From the NCBI RefSeq assembly GCF_001428105.1, contig NZ_LMSJ01000009.1, positions 1 through 64,000 of the forward strand: a stretch of 64,000 nt of DNA, written 5' to 3'. Shown one piece after another: positions 27,393-36,145 of this stretch. Both the position numbers and the translations under genes were made by a program. The number at the start of each line of letters is the position of its first letter. Within the stretch, counting starts at the first letter, position 1. The DNA comes from Paenibacillus sp. Soil766. Lineage in GTDB: Bacteria; Bacillota; Bacilli; Paenibacillales; NBRC-103111. A model generated the notes under the pieces. It worked only from the letters and a program-made list of their open reading frames with translations, was not told the DNA's origin and ran no database searches.

Positions 27393-28478
27393 ATGTCGAG
27401 AAAATTAAAAGCAGGTATTGTCGGAGGAACTGGCATGGTTGGCCAGAGATTCGTTGAATTGCTGGATCAACACCCATGGTTTGAAGTGACTGCCATTGCA
27501 GCAAGCAGCAGCTCAGCAGGTAAAACGTATGAAGAATCTGTTCAAAGCAGATGGAAATTAGCTACACCGATCCCTGAAAATGTGAAACAGATTATCGTGC
27601 AAGATGCATCGAAAGTGGAGGAAGTTGCCTCTGGGGTTGATTTTATTTTCTGTGCAGTGGATATGAAAAAGGATGAAATTAAAGCGTTAGAGGAAGCCTA
27701 CGCCAAAACAGGTACTCCTGTTATCTCTAATAACTCAGCTCACCGCTGGACGCCAGATATTCCGATGGTCATCCCAGAAGTAAATCCAGGTCATATCGAG
27801 ATTATTGCTGCGCAAAGAAAACGTCTTGGTACATCAACTGGCTTTATCGCAGTAAAACCGAATTGCTCGATCCAAAGCTACGTGCCAGCCCTGAACGCTT
27901 TGTTAGATTTTAAACCAACGAATGTGGTTGCTTCGACATATCAAGCGATCTCAGGCGCAGGTAAAAACTTCACAGATTGGCCAGAGATGCTGGATAACGT
28001 TATTCCTTACATCGGCGGGGAAGAAGAGAAAAGTGAGCAAGAGCCGCTGCGTATCTGGGGCAATATCGTTAATAATGAAATCGTAAAAGCAAGTTCTCCT
28101 CTTATTACGACGCAATGTATCCGCGTTCCAGTAACAGACGGACATTTGGCAACGGTGTTTGCATCTTTCGAGAATAAACCTTCGAAAGAAGAAATTCTTG
28201 CTCGTTGGTTGAACTACAAAGGTCGTCCGCAAGAGTTGAATCTGCCAAGTGCGCCGAAACAGTTCATTACTTACTTCGAAGAAGAAAATAGACCGCAAAC
28301 GAAGCTGGATCGTGAGATTGAGCGCGGTATGGGCGTTTCCGTTGGACGTTTGCGTGAGGATTCCATGTTCCAATATAAATTCGTTGGATTGTCGCATAAC
28401 ACATTGCGCGGTGCAGCAGGTGGTGCGGTTCTAATCGCTGAGTTATTGAAAGCGGAAGGTTATATTCAAGTGAAATAA
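27393..28478 (+). CDS. asd: Aspartate-semialdehyde dehydrogenase, archaeal/yeast-like type
   Basis: A 361-residue enzyme that reduces aspartyl phosphate to aspartate semialdehyde for lysine, threonine and methionine synthesis. It shows the Rossmann start GIVGGTGMVGQRFVELL, catalytic Cys158 in VKPNCSIQSY, the SNNSAHR and YQAISGAG segments and the C-terminal substrate-binding histidine region GLSHNTLRGAAGGA. The sequence is of the archaeal/fungal class rather than the standard bacterial one. ATG 27393 is chosen for AAAGGA at 27375-27380; an in-frame GTG at 27372 overlaps that site. A T-box leader controls it. Confidence 0.92.
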   Translation: MSRKLKAGIVGGTGMVGQRFVELLDQHPWFEVTAIAASSSSAGKTYEESVQSRWKLATPIPENVKQIIVQDASKVEEVASGVDFIFCAVDMKKDEIKALEEAYAKTGTPVISNNSAHRWTPDIPMVIPEVNPGHIEIIAAQRKRLGTSTGFIAVKPNCSIQSYVPALNALLDFKPTNVVASTYQAISGAGKNFTDWPEMLDNVIPYIGGEEEKSEQEPLRIWGNIVNNEIVKASSPLITTQCIRVPVTDGHLATVFASFENKPSKEEILARWLNYKGRPQELNLPSAPKQFITYFEEENRPQTKLDREIERGMGVSVGRLREDSMFQYKFVGLSHNTLRGAAGGAVLIAELLKAEGYIQVK

Positions 28479-28483
28479 CAGGT

Positions 28484-28524
28484 AAACAGCAAGCATCTGG
28501 GATGCTTGCTGTTTTTTATTTTTA
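28484..28524. terminator. Bidirectional terminator between asd and DUF1801 gene
   Basis: AACAGCAAGCATC and GATGCTTGCTGTT pair perfectly around TGG, followed by TTTTATTTTTATT. Confidence 0.9.
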
Positions 28525-28947
28525 TTGACTCGGGTAGCGTTCCTGCAGGAATGTGACGGATTGGCTGATTAGAGCTTTTAAAATATCAACGTTGATATCT
28601 CCTACTTTATTGATATAGACACACGCTTTGGCAGCCTCATGCTTACCAAGCTGATTTAATAACTCCTCTCGATCGGTATCGCCGGTTGCAAAATACAAGC
28701 TGATTTTGGCTTTACGCGGTGAGAAACCAACTAAAGGGGCATCGCCTTCATGACCGGAGGCATATTTGTAATGATAAGTGCCAAAACCAATAATGCTTGG
28801 ACCCCACATTTTGGGTTCATAACCGGTCACTTTTGTGAAAATATCTAATAATTGATAAGCGTCCTCACGCTTTTTAGCACTTTCCACATTTTCGATAAAC
28901 TCAAGGACACTGCTATCTGTTTCTTTCGTTTTGGCTTCGTATGCCAT
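28522..28947 (-). CDS. DUF1801 domain protein
   Basis: A 141-residue protein with the DUF1801 hallmarks MWGPSIIGFGTYHYKYASG and PLVGFSPRKAKISLYF. The family is common in bacteria and its function is not established. ATG 28947 is preceded by AAGGAG at 8 nt; the GTG three codons earlier overlaps that site. Confidence 0.88.
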   Translation of the reverse strand: MAYEAKTKETDSSVLEFIENVESAKKREDAYQLLDIFTKVTGYEPKMWGPSIIGFGTYHYKYASGHEGDAPLVGFSPRKAKISLYFATGDTDREELLNQLGKHEAAKACVYINKVGDINVDILKALISQSVTFLQERYPSQ

Positions 28948-29104
28948 AGAAAACACTCCTTATGAATGATACCGATGTGATGGCGAGTCAAGCTCATTTT
29001 ACCAAAGTATGGCTTGAAATAGAAACATTTATCAGAGAACGATCGTCTAATACAAACGACTGGAATTGCGTATTATCACGTGGAAGAGGGGTGGGGATTA
29101 TTAC

Positions 29105-29719
29105 ATGTGGACAAAAGCATATTGGTACTCAATCGCTCTATGTACGATTCTTATTGTTGTCCTGATGACGGGTTGCGGTGATCGCAAGAAAGTAGAAGCG
29201 CAAGTCGAAGTAAATGGGAAAATCACGGCAATCAATGAAAAAGGTAGTTTTCTGGTCGTTTCAACTGATAAATTCATTGATCAAGATAAGAAAATGCCAG
29301 ATGCAGCTTGGTATAGCATATCAGACCATGCAGTTATAAAGTTTAAAGGGGAAAAGCTGCAATTGAATGAGGTTCAGATTGGATCTACAGTCAAAGTATG
29401 GACGGACGGTATGATGCTGACGAGTTACCCTGGTCAAGCTGCAGGGTTAGGTTTTGAAATCATAGCACTGGATAATGGTGCCGGTGATGCAAGCGGTATA
29501 GTTACAGGATTAGTCTCAACTGGTGAAGGTGTTAATGTGGAACGTTTCATTGAAATCGATGGTGTGAAACATAGACTTCTTCCGTTTGCGCAACTAAGAA
29601 ATGGAAGCGAACCAGCACAATTCTCCGATATAATTGTTGGTAAGCAGGTGAAAATTTGGTTTGCTGGCTATGATTTTGGAACCGAGAAGTTTGTGACTAA
29701 AGTCGTCATAGCTCGTTAA
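29105..29719 (+). CDS. Predicted lipoprotein of unknown function
   Basis: A 204-residue protein with a lipoprotein signal (YSIALCTILIVVLMTGC, lipobox Cys24) and an extracellular part rich in beta strands. It contains two similar small beta-barrel-like stretches (about 33-110 and 115-200), each ending in VKVWTDG or VKIWFAG, which hints at an internal duplication of an OB-like or DUF3221-like fold. ATG 29105 follows a purine-rich GAGGGGTGGGG. No operon partner. Confidence 0.7.
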   Translation: MWTKAYWYSIALCTILIVVLMTGCGDRKKVEAQVEVNGKITAINEKGSFLVVSTDKFIDQDKKMPDAAWYSISDHAVIKFKGEKLQLNEVQIGSTVKVWTDGMMLTSYPGQAAGLGFEIIALDNGAGDASGIVTGLVSTGEGVNVERFIEIDGVKHRLLPFAQLRNGSEPAQFSDIIVGKQVKIWFAGYDFGTEKFVTKVVIAR

Positions 29720-29993
29720 GATGCAGGGACATCAATTTCGTTGAGTGGTTAGAGAGTAGAGTAGAGTTGGAAAGAGAGTAGAAATTGATTAGCTGGAGAA
29801 ACTCCATCTATTTTGTCACATTGGAATGAAATTTAGAGAATAGATGGAAAAATTACGTCTAATTCTCCCGACTTTGTTGATTTCGGCGGTTTAGGTTAAA
29901 AATAGCTGTACTTTTTACAGTTATTTCTAGTATTGCTTAGAATGACATCATATTAGCTGTATATTTTCCATCTATTCAAAAGGAGGTGTGCGA
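29720..29993. other. Intergenic stretch with scattered CCATCTATT motifs
   Basis: CCATCTATT occurs near 29806 and 29968, and its complement AATAGATGG near 29839; the first two form a loose inverted repeat about 40 bp long. No gene or RNA family is recognised. Confidence 0.4.
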
Positions 29994-30893
29994 ATGAGCC
30001 AATCGAAAGAGTTAGAAATTGACTTAAACCTCGTGGAACAACTGGTCCGTTCCCAATTCCCTCAGTGGGCAGAGCTGCGTCTCCGACCTGTAGATTCAGC
30101 TGGAACTGACAATGTCATCTATCGGCTTGGTGATGATATGGCGGTTCGGCTGCCTCGAGCGGAATGGGCCATAGGACAAGTTGAAAAAGAGCAGCGTTGG
30201 TTACCCAAGCTAGCCGCGATGATCCCGCTATCCATTCCAGTACCCTTAGCACAGGGCGTTCCAACGGATGATTACCCATGGTTCTGGTCTGTGTACCGCT
30301 GGTTAGATGGCGAGAATGCGACAGTTGGTCAACTGGACAGTTACAACCAGGCGGCAACAGCTCTTGCGCAATTCATCAACACCATTCAGACAATCGAACC
30401 AACTGATGGTCCTGGTCCAGGTACACACAATTCTGGCAGGGGTGAACCTTTGGCCAGGCGAGATGCGGCTGTTCGAGAAGCCGTCGCAAACTTGAACACC
30501 ATTATTGACACGGATGTGGCTTTGGCTGTATGGGATTCAGCACTTCAAGCACCTGTATGGCAGGGACAAGGCGTTTGGATCCATGGAGATTTACATCCGG
30601 GGAACCTTCTCATTGCACAGGGACAACTTAGTGCCGTGATCGATTTCGGTACGTTAGGTGTAGGGGATCCTGCTTGCGACCTCATGGTTGCATGGACGTT
30701 TCTCACGATAGAGAGCCGAGAGGAATTCCGCTCTTTGCTTACAGTCGATGAAGCAACATGGTTGCGAGGACGCGGGTGGGCGCTTTCGTTCGGATTAATT
30801 GCTTATGCTTACTACATAGACAAGAACCCAGGATTAGCCGCTATATCCCGACGAACGATTGATGAGGTTCTTCATGAACACGTGAATATGTGA
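29994..30893 (+). CDS. Aminoglycoside phosphotransferase family kinase
   Basis: A 299-residue kinase-fold protein with the Brenner motif WIHGDLHPGN and the metal-binding VIDFGTLGVGDPACDLM. The fold is that of APH/choline kinases; many chromosomal members phosphorylate sugars or other small molecules, so resistance should not be assumed. ATG 29994 follows AGGAGG at 29981-29986. Confidence 0.85.
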   Translation: MSQSKELEIDLNLVEQLVRSQFPQWAELRLRPVDSAGTDNVIYRLGDDMAVRLPRAEWAIGQVEKEQRWLPKLAAMIPLSIPVPLAQGVPTDDYPWFWSVYRWLDGENATVGQLDSYNQAATALAQFINTIQTIEPTDGPGPGTHNSGRGEPLARRDAAVREAVANLNTIIDTDVALAVWDSALQAPVWQGQGVWIHGDLHPGNLLIAQGQLSAVIDFGTLGVGDPACDLMVAWTFLTIESREEFRSLLTVDEATWLRGRGWALSFGLIAYAYYIDKNPGLAAISRRTIDEVLHEHVNM

Positions 30894-30951
30894 AGCGTTG
30901 AGAATAAAGAGATTTATGTTTACGATGATTTGTAGATAGGAGAAATACATC

Positions 30952-31560
30952 ATGCTTACTGCCATCTTCCAAGGAATTCTTTTATCAGCAGGTCTGATCT
31001 TGCCGTTAGGTGTTCAAAATGTATTTGTTTTTAATCAGGGTGTGACACAACCGCGTTTAGCAAAGGCATTACCTGTCGTTCTTACAGCATCTCTGTGTGA
31101 TACGGCACTCATTACTCTAGCTATTCTAGGCATATCCGTCGTTATAGTCACTATACCTGCTATTAAGCTCGTACTATTCATACTCGGTATACTGTTCCTA
31201 ATTTATATGGGGATTGTTACTTGGACAAGTAAACCTGCCACCATGTCATCTAATGAGAAAGCATTATCACCTAAAAAGCAGATCGCATTTGCCGCATCGG
31301 TTTCACTTTTAAATCCTCATGCTATATTGGATACGATTGGAGTCATTGGCACCAGTTCTATCCACTATGTTGGATCAGAAAAATGGGTATTTGCAATCGC
31401 TTGTATACTGGTCTCTTGGATTTGGTTTTTTGCTCTTGCCGTCGTGGGAAGACAGGTTGGGAAATTAGATAAATCTAACACATTTATGATGGTTCTCAAT
31501 AAAGTTTCGGCATTCATCATGTGGGTGACTGCGGCATTGTTATTGAAGCAATTATTCTAA
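30952..31560 (+). CDS. LysE/ArgO family amino acid exporter
   Basis: A 202-residue membrane protein with about six helices and the family start ILPLGVQNVFVFNQG; SLLNPHAILDTIG in the fourth helix is also typical of LysE/ArgO. It probably exports a basic amino acid. A TAGGAGA site precedes ATG 30952. Confidence 0.88.
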   Translation: MLTAIFQGILLSAGLILPLGVQNVFVFNQGVTQPRLAKALPVVLTASLCDTALITLAILGISVVIVTIPAIKLVLFILGILFLIYMGIVTWTSKPATMSSNEKALSPKKQIAFAASVSLLNPHAILDTIGVIGTSSIHYVGSEKWVFAIACILVSWIWFFALAVVGRQVGKLDKSNTFMMVLNKVSAFIMWVTAALLLKQLF

Positions 31561-31591
31561 AAGTAAGGAAGGGAAATTTTCGGATTTTCAC

Positions 31592-31621
31592 TTGATTTCC
31601 ACTGATTTTCCCGACTATAAT
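31592..31621 (+). promoter_or_regulatory. Promoter of the ZTP riboswitch transcript
   Basis: TTGATT (31592-31597) and TATAAT (31616-31621) are separated by 18 bp; transcription would start near 31628, just before the aptamer. Confidence 0.7.
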
Positions 31622-31629
31622 AAAGGTGA

Positions 31630-31740
31630 TATTTGGTATGTGTAACTGGCGAAACGTAGATCACTACGGGGGAGCACATATTCCATAACAGCCGTTCGCC
31701 TGGGCAAAGTATTTGATCAATTGATCAAATACTTTTTTTA
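31630..31740 (+). ncRNA. ZTP (pfl) riboswitch with terminator
   Basis: The conserved pfl blocks are present in order: TAACTGGCG (31643-31651), a small hairpin leading into CGGGGGAGC (31667-31675), and CCGTTCGCCTGGGCA (31692-31706), the last containing the conserved CGCCTGGGCA. An expression platform follows at once: AAGTATTTGATCAA pairs with TTGATCAAATACTT (31707-31734) and ends in T8. ZTP or ZMP binding should prevent this terminator and turn on the DJ-1/PfpI gene that starts 20 nt later. Confidence 0.9.
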
Positions 31741-31759
31741 ATTCGAGGAGGAGAAGGCA

Positions 31760-32413
31760 ATGGAACGAGCTAGAAATGTGGCGGTCCTCGTGTATGAAAA
31801 GGTAGATCTATTGGATATTGCAGGCGCATTTGATGTGTTTGCGGTATCGGGTAACTGGGGCAAAGATTTCAAAGTTTACACGGTAGGCGATAATCAAAGA
31901 CCTGTGAATACAGTCAGTGGACTTACGATTCAACCCAAATACAGCTTAGAGAATTGCCCATTGCCAGACATTTTAATCGTACCCGGTGGTCTAGGTTCAC
32001 GCACTGAAATGAACAACGCAACGACTACACATTGGATTAACCAAACTGCTGCTCGTGCTGAAATCGTATTGTCAGTGTGCACAGGTGCGCTCTTGTTGGC
32101 GAAAGCAAACTTACTAGATGGATTACGAGTAACAACTAATCGCAATGCATTTGATTTATTACGCGAAATTGCACCACCTAGTGCTACGATTGTCGAAGAT
32201 GTAAGGTATGTTGATAACGGTAAGATTGTGATGTCCGCAGGGGTTACCGCGGGATTCGATGCTGCGCTTTACGTCATTGCTAGACTATTTGGCGAAGAGA
32301 GAGCTCTCGCTACCGCGTCTAAGATTGAGTATCATTGGCACAAAGATGTGACAACGGCTGCGCTGCAGCAGAACGATGTATTTCTCATAAGGAAAGCACT
32401 AATAGAAGATTAG
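31760..32413 (+). CDS. DJ-1/PfpI family protein under ZTP riboswitch control
   Basis: A 217-residue class I glutamine-amidotransferase-like protein. The nucleophile elbow is Cys107 in VLSVCTGALLLA, and Asp near DLLDIAGAFDVF replaces the catalytic-triad environment as in isonitrile hydratase/ThiJ-type members; VIPGGLG-like LIVPGGLGSR is also present. There is no AraC DNA-binding domain, unlike many relatives. A GAGGAGGAG site precedes ATG 31760. Control by a purine/folate-stress riboswitch suggests a role when 10-formyl-tetrahydrofolate is short, but the reaction is unknown. Confidence 0.85.
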   Translation: MERARNVAVLVYEKVDLLDIAGAFDVFAVSGNWGKDFKVYTVGDNQRPVNTVSGLTIQPKYSLENCPLPDILIVPGGLGSRTEMNNATTTHWINQTAARAEIVLSVCTGALLLAKANLLDGLRVTTNRNAFDLLREIAPPSATIVEDVRYVDNGKIVMSAGVTAGFDAALYVIARLFGEERALATASKIEYHWHKDVTTAALQQNDVFLIRKALIED

Positions 32414-32426
32414 ACACTGAATGACT

Positions 32427-32567
32427 ATGATCGGAGCCTTGGATTCATTCATCGTGGGAGGTATGATGGCCTTGGCTGGAGTGCTCATTTATATGAACGT
32501 GAAATTGAATAACGAATGTAATCGCAAATCTCATATAGCTGTCCGACAAGTAGAGTTATCTATTTGA
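32427..32567 (+). pseudogene. Possible C-terminal remnant of an MFS exporter
   Basis: A 46-codon frame without a ribosome binding site encodes LDSFIVGGMMALAGVLIYMNV, resembling the last helix of EmrB/QacA-type drug exporters. Its end overlaps the terminator at 32537. It is most likely a leftover 3' end. Confidence 0.35.
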
Positions 32568-32580
32568 GGGCAGCTTTTGT
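32537..32580 (+). terminator. Terminator downstream of the DJ-1/PfpI gene
   Basis: AGCTGTCCGACAAGTAGA pairs with TCTATTTGAGGGCAGCT with few mismatches and is followed by TTTTGT. Confidence 0.75.
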
Positions 32581-32789
32581 ATGTTAAATAGCTTAAATGA
32601 ATCGAATCGATATTTTTGGAGAAAAATCAATAAATCGTTCTATGAAGTAGCGGATTTTGTTTCTTGTAGGGGTGTAGGGAAGTTCTTAGAATGAGAGGGG
32701 GCTTCCACCGGTTTGTTCTCATCCCAGAGCTCTTTATGATAGACTAAGAAAATATTTGACAATGAACAGCTGAAGCGAGGGATATTCAC

Positions 32790-34580
32790 GTGCCATTACT
32801 AAACTGGTTTTCATCGTTAACCTTAAAATATCGCCTTTTTCTGGCTTTCATCGTACTTATTCTTCTGCCATTCTCCGTCTTGGATATTTATAATTTTCAA
32901 AAGGTGAAGCTCAACTTACAACGAAAAACGAGTGAACAAAGCCTTGTGCAAATGAACAAAATGAATGAATCACTTGAAAGTCTGCTCGCTACGACGTTCA
33001 AGACAATTACGATGTTCGAGCAGGATTCATCCGTCATTACGGTGTTAAAACAGCCGGAAGCCGTCGATCAAATCATGAATCAGCGTAAAATCGAAGAACG
33101 ATTTCGCTCAGTAACGAACAGTCTGTTCATCTCCAGCCCACCCGTTTTCTATACAATTGTTGATTTACTCGGTAATGTGTATACCTCTTTCCCGCCAGCA
33201 AAGCGATTAGATTATGAAGCGTTACAGGCAAAACCATGGTTCCAAACTGCTTTAACGGCCTCAGCACCGTACCAATGGCAATTGGAAAGCAATGAAGTGC
33301 TGTTTGATGTAAACAAAAGCCCGCAGCTTGTTGCTATTTCAACACCCTTAAGGGATGCAGACAGCACCATTCGAGCGATCATCCACATAGCAGTGGACTA
33401 TGAGAGTTGGTTTAAATCAGCTACTAACGGTAGTCCAACATCGGATAAGTACTATTTGATTGATCAAAAAGGAAACGAGATTGTACATGAGGGGACAGAT
33501 AAATCGCCTATGCCACTTGCGGCACCAATCATCGATCGCTTGCTTAGAGGCGGCTCAAGTAACGGCTTTTTCACACAAGAAAGTACGTTTATTAACTATA
33601 CAATCGTCCCATCCTTTCATGCGTATTTAATCAAAACCGTACCATCCAACGTACTCTTTGCAGAGCTACGATCGATTCAGAACGCCTATATGGGCACACT
33701 TATTTTTTTCACAATAGCCTTCATGATTATCACGTTTCTTATCTCATCCGCGGTCACGCGACCACTTCGACTCATTCAAGCTAAGATGCTCGATGTCGTT
33801 CGTAAAGAGCTGAAAGTACGACTCCCTGATCAAAAGTATGGCGGGGACATCCAGCCGATTGTACAAGCGTTCAATCAAATGATTGTCGATATGAACGGTC
33901 TCGTACAGCGCTTAAAAGTAGAGGAACGGCAGAAGGAAGCCAGTCGATTTCAAATGCTGCTTTCGCAGATGAACCCTCATTTCTTGCTGAATACATTGAA
34001 CACAATTCGCTGGTTGGCATTGGAAAAAGGGGACAACGCGATTCCAAAGATTTGTGTGTCGCTTGGAAGATTGACAGAGGCAGGACTTAAGCTCGATGTA
34101 GATCTCATCCATTTGGAACAAGAGCTAGAACTTGTCCGAGGATATGTCTATATCCAACAATTCCGATATGATCAACAATTTCAAGTTGACTATGTGTATG
34201 CCGATGACTTGAAATATGCACTCGTTCCGAAACTTAGTCTTCAACCGATTGTTGAAAATGCCATTTATCACGGAATATCGCAGATCCAAGAGAAAGGACA
34301 CATTTCGATTCATGTATATCCGGAAGATACTCACCTTATCCTGGAGGTGGTCGATAATGGTGTCGGTCTCGCACACAGTGAAGGTTTGTCCAAAGAGGAT
34401 CATAATGGCATTGCCTTACAAAATTTGAGGGAGCGTTTAGCCCTTCTGTTCAAGAAAGAAGCGAGCTTTGAATTCATGCCTGTTTCACACGGTTGCAAGG
34501 TTCGTATCCAGCTACCGCTCTTAATGTCCACACCCTATCAGAAAGGAAATGATTCTCATGTGGACCGTACTACTCGTTGA
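32790..34580 (+). CDS. YesM-type sensor histidine kinase
   Basis: A 596-residue membrane kinase: first helix at about 14-33, an extracellular Cache-like sensor (about 35-290), second helix at about 297-318, HAMP, the His_kinase domain with phospho-acceptor His397 (SQMNPHFLLNTLNTIRWLA) and an ATPase domain (VENAIYHGI, DNGVGL). GTG 32790 has GCGAGGGA upstream. It overlaps its response regulator by 23 nt and precedes a sugar ABC importer, so it probably senses a carbohydrate and induces uptake. Confidence 0.92.
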   Translation: MPLLNWFSSLTLKYRLFLAFIVLILLPFSVLDIYNFQKVKLNLQRKTSEQSLVQMNKMNESLESLLATTFKTITMFEQDSSVITVLKQPEAVDQIMNQRKIEERFRSVTNSLFISSPPVFYTIVDLLGNVYTSFPPAKRLDYEALQAKPWFQTALTASAPYQWQLESNEVLFDVNKSPQLVAISTPLRDADSTIRAIIHIAVDYESWFKSATNGSPTSDKYYLIDQKGNEIVHEGTDKSPMPLAAPIIDRLLRGGSSNGFFTQESTFINYTIVPSFHAYLIKTVPSNVLFAELRSIQNAYMGTLIFFTIAFMIITFLISSAVTRPLRLIQAKMLDVVRKELKVRLPDQKYGGDIQPIVQAFNQMIVDMNGLVQRLKVEERQKEASRFQMLLSQMNPHFLLNTLNTIRWLALEKGDNAIPKICVSLGRLTEAGLKLDVDLIHLEQELELVRGYVYIQQFRYDQQFQVDYVYADDLKYALVPKLSLQPIVENAIYHGISQIQEKGHISIHVYPEDTHLILEVVDNGVGLAHSEGLSKEDHNGIALQNLRERLALLFKKEASFEFMPVSHGCKVRIQLPLLMSTPYQKGNDSHVDRTTR

Positions 34581-36018
34581 GGATGAGGTTTTCGTTCGAA
34601 GAAAAGTGAAAGAAACGATGCCTTGGAAGGAAATGGGCTTCACCATCATTGGAGAAGCAGGTAATGGCTTAGAGGCGATGGGGAAAATCCGGGAATGCCA
34701 ACCTGACGTTGTCATCACAGATATTGTGATGCCGCTGATGAATGGTGTGGACTTATTGAAACAAGCTCGAAGGGAAGGCTTCACAAGCCGTTTTGTCATG
34801 TTGACTGTTATGAGTGATTTCGAGAATGTTCAGCAAGCGCTGGAGTTCGGAGCAACTAGTTATATGCTCAAGCTCTACATGGACCATGTGACTTTAGCGG
34901 AGACGATGAGTAAGGTAGAGAAAGAGCTTATTGAACGTAGAAATTCTGAAATGCGAGAAGCTGATAGGGTGTATCATAAATTATGGAAATTAATGATAGG
35001 TGGAGCTGAATCCACGGATGGAATGGGAAGCGAGATTGTTGTTCCTGGTGTTCATGGACGTGAATTGCGCATCATCGCGGTACAACACGGACGTTCAGCA
35101 TACACACTTGACGATTTCTTGGGACATAACTTGATGGGAACAGATATGGCATCTGCAGCTGTCTGGCATATGTTGACCATCGAAGGTGTTAGCTACTTAT
35201 TCATGTGGCTGCCAGCTTCTTTTCAATTCAGTATGCTTACGGAGTATACCTTACCCTATAGCGTGATCTATACCGAATTAACCCCAGCTGTAAAGCTTAT
35301 AGAAGCTTGGCAGAGCGTCCTTGTAGCATTAAATATAGAGTGGTACAATCCTGCTTTCCGTGCGAAACTATGCACTGCTATAGGCTCTCCTTTGCATGAA
35401 ACTGCGGATACATGGGGGTTGGAGCATGAAATCTGGCACAACGTAGAGCAGCTAAGATGGGATGCCGTTGTTGGAGCTGTGAATGAACTGTGGGAGAAAT
35501 TCGAAGTTCAGCATGCTCCGCAGCAGCAAGTGAAGCAGGCAGCCGCGAGAATTGTCCATTTGTGCGCGAGAATATCTCAACTTCCTACTTCTGACGAAGA
35601 GGTGCTGCTCGCACCCGACCATTTACGTCTTAAATCAGCGTTCTTGGCTCGGTTGGAAGCCCATTTCAAACATTTGAGCGCTTCGCGTATTCCTATATCT
35701 GATCATCCGGAGATTAACAAGATCATCTCCTATTTGCATGAACATTATGCAGAAGAGATTACTTTAGACACATTGGCAAAGTTAGTTTGCATGGATGATA
35801 AATATGTTAGCAGTTTATTTAAGAAGAAGTTGGGACTTAGCATTATTCACTATTTGCATCAGATTCGAATTGAGCTTGCCCAAAGATTGCTGCGCGAAAC
35901 GGATCGAACGATTAGTGAAATAGGTGAACGAGTCGGGTTCGCGAATGATAATTATTTCATTAAGATTTTTAAACGTTCCACTGGCGTGACGCCTGCTAGC
36001 TTCAGAAACCGGACGTAA
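34558..36018 (+). CDS. YesN-type response regulator with AraC DNA-binding domain
   Basis: A 486-residue regulator: receiver domain (about 1-125, Asp55 in VITDIVMP, Lys in SYMLKLYMD), a variable linker, and a C-terminal AraC helix-turn-helix pair (about 390-486: ITLDTLAKLVCMDDKYVSSL and ISEIGERVGFANDNYFIKIF). The usual LS-GYDDF segment of the receiver is replaced by LTVMSDF. ATG 34558 is chosen because AAAGGA at 34542-34547 abuts the earlier ATG 34549. Confidence 0.92.
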   Translation: MWTVLLVEDEVFVRRKVKETMPWKEMGFTIIGEAGNGLEAMGKIRECQPDVVITDIVMPLMNGVDLLKQARREGFTSRFVMLTVMSDFENVQQALEFGATSYMLKLYMDHVTLAETMSKVEKELIERRNSEMREADRVYHKLWKLMIGGAESTDGMGSEIVVPGVHGRELRIIAVQHGRSAYTLDDFLGHNLMGTDMASAAVWHMLTIEGVSYLFMWLPASFQFSMLTEYTLPYSVIYTELTPAVKLIEAWQSVLVALNIEWYNPAFRAKLCTAIGSPLHETADTWGLEHEIWHNVEQLRWDAVVGAVNELWEKFEVQHAPQQQVKQAAARIVHLCARISQLPTSDEEVLLAPDHLRLKSAFLARLEAHFKHLSASRIPISDHPEINKIISYLHEHYAEEITLDTLAKLVCMDDKYVSSLFKKKLGLSIIHYLHQIRIELAQRLLRETDRTISEIGERVGFANDNYFIKIFKRSTGVTPASFRNRT

Positions 36019-36145
36019 CCCATTTCGCGATTTTTCGACAATGTGACTTTTGTTCTATAGATTCAAGGATTCTGTTTCTTATTCGCATTCGCAATGGGTG
36101 ATAAAGTAGGTACTGTAAGTAATCAATTGCAGGAGGTCAATCCAA

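Noticed and set aside
29994..30893. Reading the APH-fold gene as an aminoglycoside resistance gene
   Set aside because: Only the generic kinase motifs are present; chromosomal members of this family have many substrates and no resistance context is nearby.
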